Source of the DNA: an uncultured Clostridia bacterium
GTDB lineage: Bacteria; Bacillota; Clostridia; Oscillospirales; Acutalibacteraceae
Direction of reading: 5' to 3'
Assembly (NCBI GenBank): GCA_946186535.1
Contig: CAMHNT010000001.1
Coordinates: 1 to 30,926, forward strand
Length of the DNA stretch: 30,926 nucleotides
The position numbers and the translations under genes were made by a program. Within the stretch, counting starts at the first letter, position 1, and each line of letters begins with the position of its first letter. The notes under the pieces are model-generated. The model was not told where the DNA came from. It searched no databases and worked only from the letters and a program-made list of their open reading frames with translations. Of the stretch, positions 8,582 through 13,442 are shown piece by piece.

Positions 8582-8851
8582 TTATGCACCTTGTGCCGCT
8601 TTCTGTGCTTCGTAAGCTTCCCTTACCGCCTTAGCGAGCTGGTCACCGCAAGAAGTTGGACGTCTGCCGCATGTGATTCCCGTGAGCTTCGACTCGATTT
8701 CATCAACCGTCCAGCCGTCAACGAGAATCGGAATAGCCTTAAGATTGCCGTTGCATCCTCCGGTAAAAACAACGTTTGTAACAACGTCGCCGTTGATGTC
8801 AAGCTTTATCTCCGTAGAACACGTATTCTTCGTTTTGTAGATATATTCCAT
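8582..8851 (-). CDS. small TSCPD-domain protein (TIGR03905-like)
   Basis: An 89-residue protein of a small family seen alone in many Clostridia; the same domain forms the C-terminus of some ribonucleotide reductases. It has four cysteines (11, 33, 61, 68) in CSTEI, GGCNGNL, GITCGRRPTSCGDQLAKA. The name-giving motif reads TSCGD instead of TSCPD. The cysteines suggest metal binding or redox activity, but no function is established. It starts two bases after the gpx stop codon, with AAGGAG inside the end of gpx, and so is translationally coupled to the peroxidase. Sixty-six bases separate it from the CDF gene. Confidence 0.85.
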   Translation of the reverse strand: MEYIYKTKNTCSTEIKLDINGDVVTNVVFTGGCNGNLKAIPILVDGWTVDEIESKLTGITCGRRPTSCGDQLAKAVREAYEAQKAAQGA

Positions 8852-8852
8852 A

Positions 8853-9326
8853 TTATAACAACTCCTTAATTTTCGGGTCGATTGCCTCCGGCGTCACCGT
8901 CGGGCCAAAACGCTCAATAACATTTCCTTCCCTGTCAACGAGGAACTTCGTAAAATTCCACTTGATATTGTTTCCGAGAACTCCTTTTTTCTGCTCTTTT
9001 AGATATCTGTAGAGCGGCTCTGCGTCGTCGCCGTTTACGTTTATTTTTGAAAAAAGCCTGAACGTAATTCCGTATCTCGACTGACAGAAGCTTGCGATCT
9101 CCTCCTCCGTCCCCGGCGCCTGGTTCGCAAATTGGTTACATGGAAAATCAAGTATTTCGAATCCCTGAGAATTATACTTCTCGTACAAATCCTGCAGTCC
9201 GTCATACTGCGGAGTAAACCCACAGCCTGTTGCGGTGTTGACGATAAGCAGTACCTTTCCCTTATACTCAGCCATGCTCACATTGTTGCCCTTTGCGTCC
9301 TTAACAACAAAATCATAAATACCCAT
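8853..9326 (-). CDS. gpx: glutathione peroxidase-family thiol peroxidase
   Basis: Reduces hydrogen peroxide and organic hydroperoxides. Bacterial members of this cysteine type usually take electrons from thioredoxin. It has 157 residues. The peroxidatic cysteine is Cys35 in TATGCGFTPQY. The catalytic Gln69 is in FPCNQFANQAPG, Trp-Asn is in KWNFTKF, and Cys81 in ASFCQSRYG is at the resolving-cysteine position of thioredoxin-dependent members. I start at the ATG at 9326 because AGGGAG lies 8 bases upstream; a GTG three codons earlier overlaps that site. It is the first gene of the operon with ohrR. A consensus sigmaA promoter and OhrR-like boxes lie directly upstream, so peroxide induction is likely. 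Confidence 0.93.
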   Translation of the reverse strand: MGIYDFVVKDAKGNNVSMAEYKGKVLLIVNTATGCGFTPQYDGLQDLYEKYNSQGFEILDFPCNQFANQAPGTEEEIASFCQSRYGITFRLFSKINVNGDDAEPLYRYLKEQKKGVLGNNIKWNFTKFLVDREGNVIERFGPTVTPEAIDPKIKELL

Positions 9327-9356
9327 ATATGTCACTCCCTGTACATAAATTTACAA

Positions 9357-9377
9357 GTGTACAATTAGATTGCACAC
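9357..9377. promoter_or_regulatory. putative OhrR operator, box 1
   Basis: A 21-bp imperfect palindrome with 8 of 10 arm positions paired. Its core, TACAATTAGATTGCA at 9360-9374, differs by two bases from the OhrR consensus TACAATTAAATTGTA known in Bacillus. It lies just downstream of the predicted start of the gpx transcript, a position suited to repression. Binding is inferred from the sequence and the presence of ohrR in the same operon. Confidence 0.7.
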
Positions 9378-9381
9378 AATC

Positions 9382-9403
9382 ATTAACTAAATTGTACACA
9401 ATT
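9382..9403. promoter_or_regulatory. putative OhrR operator, box 2, overlapping the -10
   Basis: AATTGT-AC-ACAATT (9390-9403) is an inverted repeat with a 2-base spacer. The overlapping ATTAACTAAATTGTA (9382-9396) matches 10 of 15 positions of the OhrR consensus. It covers the -10 hexamer of the gpx promoter, and its centre lies 22-30 bp from that of box 1. The exact register is uncertain. Confidence 0.55.
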
Positions 9404-9419
9404 AATTTTGTTTTGTCAA
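9391..9419 (-). promoter_or_regulatory. sigmaA promoter of the gpx-ohrR operon
   Basis: On the minus strand TTGACA (9414-9419) and TACAAT (9391-9396) are exactly 17 bases apart. The predicted start of transcription is near 9384, about 58 bases before the gpx ATG. Confidence 0.8.
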
Positions 9420-9448
9420 CAGGATTTTTAAATATTCTCTGAGAAATT

Positions 9449-9480
9449 ATTGCCAAATATTCATAGAATTTTTTGGCAAT
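9449..9480. repeat. 9-bp hairpin between gpx promoter and small-protein operon
   Basis: ATTGCCAAA pairs with TTTGGCAAT across a 14-base loop. It lies just past the terminator of the small-protein pair and may add to termination. The gap 9420-9559 holds nothing else that I recognise. Confidence 0.5.
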
Positions 9481-9485
9481 AAAAA

Positions 9486-9515
9486 TAACACTACCCCATT
9501 CCGGAAATAGTGTTA
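9486..9515 (-). terminator. terminator of the small-protein pair
   Basis: On the minus strand TAACACTA pairs with TAGTGTTA (8 bp), and TTTTTATT follows at once. It lies 45 bases after the stop codon of the 57-residue protein. Confidence 0.7.
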
Positions 9516-9559
9516 ACCGCTAAAATCCAATTTCAATTATTTTAAACCAAAAACATAGC

Positions 9560-9733
9560 TCATCCCAGAACCGTATAGGAAAAATCCTCCCACTTTAGCT
9601 CCGTGCCGACATCGATTTCATCGGGCAGAAGCGCAAGCGCAACAATCATCTCCTCGCTGTCATCAATGTCTGTTCTGACTAAATAAGCATAGTCGCCGTT
9701 AATTCTTTCGACTCTATAAAAAAACGGTCCCAT
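9560..9733 (-). CDS. 57-residue hypothetical protein
   Basis: A short gene below the usual length cut-off. It is supported by AGGTGAG 6-7 bases before the ATG, a terminator shortly after the stop codon, and a position 24 bases after the next gene upstream. The protein begins MGPFFYRVERINGDYAYLVR and ends LPDEIDVGTELKWEDFSYTVLG. It has no membrane segment and no cysteine. The pattern of an N-terminal RVERINGDYAYL strand and a later LPDEIDVGTEL resembles small DUF3006-type proteins, but the match is only by eye. Function unknown. Confidence 0.6.
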   Translation of the reverse strand: MGPFFYRVERINGDYAYLVRTDIDDSEEMIVALALLPDEIDVGTELKWEDFSYTVLG

Positions 9734-9757
9734 ATCAGCTCACCTTTTAATTCTATA

Positions 9758-10168
9758 TTATTTTCTGTACTTTATGTTATTGTCAACGCACCACTTTACA
9801 GCTGCTTCTTCCGTAAATTCCTTGAGCTTGTACCCATAGTATATGTTGTTGTTTTCGGTATAAACTCTGAATGCATGGTCATACTGTTCTCTGTCCTTAA
9901 TCTTATCAAACATTTCCGACAGCTTTTTGTTTCTAAAGCTGTCGACATACATTCTGTCAAATTCATATTCATCAACGGAAAACGAGGGTATAATATTATT
10001 ATCAGCCAGCAGCACCTTAAGCTTTTCCTGGTCACTTGTATTATAACCAAATTCCCGAAGCTTTTCGGTAGTGTAAAATTCATATCGGTCTTTATCAAAC
10101 CAAAAGCTTATTTGCTTTGAGAAGCAATAGTTGTTATTCTTAAGGAGGGTATCTATTGAAATAAACAT
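9758..10168 (-). CDS. hypothetical protein, possibly UPF0158-like
   Basis: A 136-residue soluble acidic protein with no membrane segment. The spacing of its C-terminal half (RMYVDSFRNKKLSEMF, AFRVYTENNNIYYGYKLKEF, AAVKWCVDNNIKY) resembles the UPF0158 family by eye only. I use the ATG at 10168 (MFISIDTLL) because TGAGGAC is next to it; an upstream in-frame ATG would add 19 residues of terminator-derived sequence. It lies just after the terminator of the first tRNA-Leu gene and forms a pair with the 57-residue protein. No clear promoter was found, so it may depend on read-through from the tRNA. Function unknown. Confidence 0.7.
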   Translation of the reverse strand: MFISIDTLLKNNNYCFSKQISFWFDKDRYEFYTTEKLREFGYNTSDQEKLKVLLADNNIIPSFSVDEYEFDRMYVDSFRNKKLSEMFDKIKDREQYDHAFRVYTENNNIYYGYKLKEFTEEAAVKWCVDNNIKYRK

Positions 10169-10211
10169 TGTCCTCAGACCCTTTCGCAAAAAACATAAAA
10201 ATATGCTAAAA

Positions 10212-10236
10212 AAAGACCTGCACAAAGCAAGTCTTT
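10212..10236 (-). terminator. terminator of tRNA-Leu copy 1
   Basis: On the minus strand AAAGACTTGC pairs with GCAGGTCTTT across 5 bases, followed by a T-run. It lies 6 bases after the tRNA 3' end. Confidence 0.85.
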
Positions 10237-10237
10237 C

Positions 10238-10385
10238 AAAAGTGCGAGTGACGGGACTTGAACCCGTACGTCATACAACACACGCCCCTCAAACGTGCCT
10301 GTCTGCCAATTCCAGCACACTCGCATATAAACTCTTTTCGTTCCCGACTTCATGTCGTTCACTCAACGAATAATATAATAACACA
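10238..10385. repeat. 148-bp duplicated tRNA unit, copy 1
   Basis: Identical to 10477-10624 over 148 bases. The duplicated part runs from the -10 region through a roughly 45-base leader to just past the tRNA. The -35 element, the spacer and the terminator differ between copies. Confidence 0.95.
10243..10324 (-). tRNA. tRNA-Leu, anticodon GAG, copy 1
   Basis: An 82-base class II tRNA. The acceptor GCGAGTG pairs with CACTCGC. The anticodon loop TTGAGGG gives GAG, which reads CUC and CUU. A long variable arm with stem GTT/GAC is present, and the T arm is ACGGG-TTCAAGT-CCCGT. The discriminator is A, as expected for Leu. The 3' CCA is not encoded and must be added. Confidence 0.95.
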
Positions 10386-10403
10386 TAATTTTGCTTTTGT
10401 CAA
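10375..10403 (-). promoter_or_regulatory. promoter of tRNA-Leu copy 1
   Basis: TTGACA (10398-10403) and TATTAT (10375-10380) are 17 bases apart on the minus strand. The leader before the tRNA contains short hairpins such as CGAC-ATGAA-GTCG. Confidence 0.85.
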
Positions 10404-10449
10404 CAGTTTTTCGAAAAATTTTTCCGAAAAATCAAATTTAAAAAAATAA

Positions 10450-10474
10450 AAAGAGCTACTAAAAGTAACTCTTT
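10450..10474 (-). terminator. terminator of tRNA-Leu copy 2
   Basis: On the minus strand AAAGAGTTACT pairs with AGTAGCTCTTT across 3 bases, followed by TTTATTTTTTT. Confidence 0.85.
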
Positions 10475-10476
10475 CA

Positions 10477-10624
10477 AAAAGTGCGAGTGACGGGACTTGA
10501 ACCCGTACGTCATACAACACACGCCCCTCAAACGTGCCTGTCTGCCAATTCCAGCACACTCGCATATAAACTCTTTTCGTTCCCGACTTCATGTCGTTCA
10601 CTCAACGAATAATATAATAACACA
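10477..10624. repeat. 148-bp duplicated tRNA unit, copy 2
   Basis: Identical to 10238-10385 at an offset of 239 bases. See copy 1 for what is and is not shared. Confidence 0.95.
10482..10563 (-). tRNA. tRNA-Leu, anticodon GAG, copy 2
   Basis: Sequence identical to the copy at 10243-10324: class II, anticodon GAG, no encoded CCA. It has its own promoter and terminator, so the two copies are separate transcription units. Confidence 0.95.
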
Positions 10625-10642
10625 CATTTAAGATTTTGTCAA
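10614..10642 (-). promoter_or_regulatory. promoter of tRNA-Leu copy 2
   Basis: TTGACA (10637-10642) and TATTAT (10614-10619) are 17 bases apart on the minus strand. The spacer differs from that of copy 1. Confidence 0.85.
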
Positions 10643-10691
10643 CCTTATTTTTCAAATTTTTTTATTTTTATAAAGAAATTTTTATTTAAAA

Positions 10692-10721
10692 AGGCGTCCG
10701 GCATAATTCATCCGGACGCCT
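10692..10721 (-). terminator. terminator of the ABC transporter operon
   Basis: On the minus strand AGGCGTCCGG pairs perfectly with CCGGACGCCT across a 10-base loop, followed by TTTTT. It lies 7 bases after the permease stop codon. Confidence 0.9.
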
Positions 10722-10728
10722 GAAATAT

Positions 10729-12375
10729 TCAGAAGCTATTCCAAATTCTCTTTCCATCGGTCGCAAGATAGAAAACTTCCAGCAAAACGAGAAGAAGAAA
10801 ATATATTATACATATTCCGTATGACCACAGAGACGAGAAATCTTCAAGATAAGCCGCCGGAACAATCGCAAGAACGAACGGAACCGCAGTAAAGAACATC
10901 GACAGAAGCAGCGTAAAAATAACGCTCAGGCTCTGTTTTATGACCGTTATCTCGTTGGTCCAGTCAAAACGAGGAATCTTCATGTTAACGCATATTCCGA
11001 GAAAACCGGAAAACAGACACGCAAGAATCGGAATAAATATTATAAACATAATATCAACCGATGTCAGGTCAAGCATTAATGCGCTCGCAACCGAAGTAAA
11101 AATAACTCCCGGAAGCGAAACTATCGGAGCGAGAAGAGCCTTCGCCAGAAAGACGTTCATCGGCTTAACGGGAGTGGATTTCAGCAGCCACATCGTTTTT
11201 CCTTCGAGAGAAATGCTCGGAGCGGTAACGTCGTTGATGGTACAGCACAGCGCAAGCGACGAACCGATCGCCAGAGCCATGAGGTTTGAGGAAGCGTCAG
11301 GGAACATTCTCGGAAGCCATTCAACTATAACGTTGCCTCGTGCGAGAATTCCCACGCCAAGCATGATAGACATAATCGTACTCATGCCGGCATTCATTAC
11401 GTAAGCAGGAATGCTGAAAAAATAACCGACTTCCTTTTTTATCAGCATAAGCTGTATATTCGTCTTTTTCATCGGTTTTTCTACGTATTTTTTCTTTTTC
11501 ATGCTTACCTTTCGTGTTACTATTTTGAGGAACTGTTTCGAAAGGAACAAAAATACCAGATATGTAAGAACCACCGTCAGCAGCACTATCGGAATCAGTC
11601 CGAGAACATTTCCGCCGCTTGACGCGGTTCCGTACCAATAAAGAATAATGACATATTTCCGCACGTCATCCGCAACCATATCAATGTTGTTCATCAGAAC
11701 GCCGAGTATATTTCCGAAATTCAATCCTACAACGGAAAGCAGAGCAATCATGAAAAATCCGAAAACAACCGAAAGCAGATTCTTGTTCGGAATTTTCTCC
11801 GAAATCTTTCCCGTTATGTATCCGAATACGCAGCTGAGCGCTGTAGCCAGAAGAGGAATCATAAGCGCCGAAATAATAAAGTACAGAAACGTAACAACAT
11901 TGAATCTGAAAAACAGTCCGTAAGCGAGCCCCACCGGAAAAAATATCAGATTGCTGTAAATAAAATTTAGAAAATAAAGCGCAAGCATTCTGCTCAGCAG
12001 AACGGACGAAGGTTTTATCGGCATGCTCAGAAGCAGGTCGTTGTCTTTCGATTCGAAGAGATACGACTGAGCGGCAAAAATCGTGCCGACAAGCGAAAAA
12101 ACAGTCGCACAGACAACCCCCATCGGGAAGTAAAGCCAGATGCATCTCTTGTAAAACATCTGGAATCCCATAACCATCGCAAGTCCGAAGGAAAATGCCA
12201 TCATGAGAATGAACGCAATCGCAATTATTCCGATGATTATTGCCGTTCCGACATTAAACCCCTCTCCCCTTTTCTCACGCCCTCGCATGAACGTCAGCAT
12301 TGACGAAATTCCGCCGGTTATTTTTATTTTAACAAGTTGGATTACCGTTTTCGTATTGGTTTTAGTCTTAGCCAT
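10729..12375 (-). CDS. ABC transporter permease, ABC-2 type, large form
   Basis: A 548-residue membrane protein with about a dozen hydrophobic segments in two halves. The halves are separated by a basic cytoplasmic loop (KKKKYVEKPMKKTN, about residue 300). The order and composition resemble the large ABC-2 exporters that work with a single ATPase in Clostridia. Two cytosolic stretches, SKDNDLLLSMPIKPSSVLLSR (about 109-129) and SLEGKTMWLLKSTPVKPMNVFLAK, look like the coupling segments of this group. The substrate cannot be told from sequence. The ATG lies 8 bases inside the end of the ATPase gene, with GGAGGAAG just upstream, so the two are translated together. Loss of the terminal membrane segments is not seen; the protein appears complete. 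Confidence 0.85.
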   Translation of the reverse strand: MAKTKTNTKTVIQLVKIKITGGISSMLTFMRGREKRGEGFNVGTAIIIGIIAIAFILMMAFSFGLAMVMGFQMFYKRCIWLYFPMGVVCATVFSLVGTIFAAQSYLFESKDNDLLLSMPIKPSSVLLSRMLALYFLNFIYSNLIFFPVGLAYGLFFRFNVVTFLYFIISALMIPLLATALSCVFGYITGKISEKIPNKNLLSVVFGFFMIALLSVVGLNFGNILGVLMNNIDMVADDVRKYVIILYWYGTASSGGNVLGLIPIVLLTVVLTYLVFLFLSKQFLKIVTRKVSMKKKKYVEKPMKKTNIQLMLIKKEVGYFFSIPAYVMNAGMSTIMSIMLGVGILARGNVIVEWLPRMFPDASSNLMALAIGSSLALCCTINDVTAPSISLEGKTMWLLKSTPVKPMNVFLAKALLAPIVSLPGVIFTSVASALMLDLTSVDIMFIIFIPILACLFSGFLGICVNMKIPRFDWTNEITVIKQSLSVIFTLLLSMFFTAVPFVLAIVPAAYLEDFSSLWSYGICIIYFLLLVLLEVFYLATDGKRIWNSF

Positions 12376-13081
12376 CGTCTTCCTCCAGTTTCAGGAACAC
12401 GTCCTCAAGCGACGCGGCACCCTTTACCTCATCGGTTGTACCGCTGATGATGAGCTTTCCGTCACGGATAATAGCTATTTTGTCGCAGAGCTTTTCGGCG
12501 ACCTCAAGAACGTGAGTCGAAAAGAAAACAGCCGCACCTTCTCTGCACGCTTCCCTCATCTCCTCCTTCATTCTGTGGGAGGCGATAGGGTCAAGACCAA
12601 CGAACGGCTCGTCAAGAAGAACCAGCTTCGGCTTATGCATAAAAGCCGAAATCAGCGCAAGCTTCTGCTTCATTCCGTGGGAATAGCTGTTAATCGGCTG
12701 AGCCAGATCCTTCGTTATCCCGAACATATCCGCAAGCTTTTTTATCTGAGTTTCTCTCTCCTTGGGAGACATCTCATATATATCCGCAACAAAGTTCAGA
12801 TATTTTATCCCCGGCATAAAGTCATAGAGATCGGGGTTGTCGGGAAGATACGAAAGCCGCCTTTTGCATTCAAGCGGATCTTCCTTTATTGAAATTCCGT
12901 CAACAAAAATTTCTCCTTCATCAAATTCGAGAAGACCGCAGCAGGATTTTATCGTCGTGGTTTTTCCTGCTCCGTTGTGGCCTATAAAACCGTAAATCTC
13001 GCCGCTTTTGATTTCGAGGCTGAGATTGTCAACAGCGATTTTGTCACCGTATTTTTTAGTCAGATTCTGAATTTTAAGCAT
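12368..13081 (-). CDS. ABC transporter ATP-binding protein
   Basis: The ATPase that powers the downstream permease. It has 237 residues. Walker A is GHNGAGKTT (34-42), the signature is YSHGMKQK (133-140), Walker B is LVLLDEP with the catalytic Glu158, and the H-loop is FFSTHVLEVAEKLCD. The D-loop reads VGLDP. It resembles the CcmA/NatA/BcrA group that pairs with ABC-2 permeases, which includes bacteriocin and antibiotic exporters, but nothing here fixes the substrate. It overlaps the permease by 8 bases. The transcript likely starts near 13320, which gives a leader of roughly 240 bases that contains repeat R2. Confidence 0.92.
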   Translation of the reverse strand: MLKIQNLTKKYGDKIAVDNLSLEIKSGEIYGFIGHNGAGKTTTIKSCCGLLEFDEGEIFVDGISIKEDPLECKRRLSYLPDNPDLYDFMPGIKYLNFVADIYEMSPKERETQIKKLADMFGITKDLAQPINSYSHGMKQKLALISAFMHKPKLVLLDEPFVGLDPIASHRMKEEMREACREGAAVFFSTHVLEVAEKLCDKIAIIRDGKLIISGTTDEVKGAASLEDVFLKLEEDDG

Positions 13082-13105
13082 TTTTCAGCACAACCTTTTA
13101 AAGAT

Positions 13106-13248
13106 TTTATTAGAGTAATATATAATTAAGGGCTTTGCCCTTAAAAAACCACGAGGGCTCTGCCCTCGACCCGCCAACTTTTAAAAAAGTTGGATCAAAA
13201 CTTTAACCGTCCTTTTTCAGACTTTTTGCGGTTTTAAAATTTGTTCGT
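13106..13248 (-). repeat. intergenic modular repeat R2 (A-end type)
   Basis: Read on the minus strand it holds GGTTAAAGTTTTGATC, the hairpin CCAACTTTTTTAAAAGTTGG, CGGGTCGAGGGC-AGA-GCCCTCG and TTAAGGGC/GCCCTTAA, then an ATATTACTC end. It lies between the ABC ATPase gene and its promoter, and so would be transcribed as part of the 5' leader. Confidence 0.75.
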
Positions 13249-13256
13249 TTTATGTA

Positions 13257-13270
13257 TGAACATTCGTTCA
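13257..13270. promoter_or_regulatory. palindrome TGAACATTCGTTCA, LexA-like
   Basis: TGAAC-ATTC-GTTCA has the GAAC-N4-GTTC form of the Gram-positive SOS box. It lies about 55 bases downstream of the predicted start of the ABC transcript. Only one site was seen, so the call is tentative. Confidence 0.3.
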
Positions 13271-13327
13271 GCTTTGATTCACTATAATAAATTTCCATAT
13301 AATTTGATTTAAATTTCCTTAAAATTT

Positions 13328-13357
13328 ATTATAACACAACAATATATATGTTGTAAA
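13328..13357 (-). promoter_or_regulatory. promoter of the ABC transporter operon
   Basis: TTTACA (13352-13357) and TATAAT (13328-13333) are 18 bases apart, with TGT directly before the -10 (extended -10). Confidence 0.65.
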
Positions 13358-13386
13358 GAAGCTAAATGTTAAGAAAAATAAAACAA

Positions 13387-13413
13387 AAAGGCAGGAAAAA
13401 ACTTCCTGCCTTT
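13387..13413. terminator. terminator of the kinase gene
   Basis: AAAGGCAGGAA pairs with TTCCTGCCTTT across 5 bases. T-rich sequence follows on the minus strand. It lies 30 bases after the kinase stop codon. Confidence 0.8.
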
Positions 13414-13442
13414 AATAAACAATATAATCAGCCGCTTGAATT

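Noticed and set aside
8291..8869. 192-codon open frame opposite the CDF and TSCPD genes
   Set aside because: It runs across two real genes on the other strand and has no domain or ribosome binding site.
10174..10601. Open frames that repeat the same peptide in two places on the minus strand
   Set aside because: They read through the two identical tRNA-Leu genes and their leaders.
12203..12892. 229-codon open frame opposite the ABC genes
   Set aside because: It crosses the junction of two overlapping, clearly recognised genes; shadow only.
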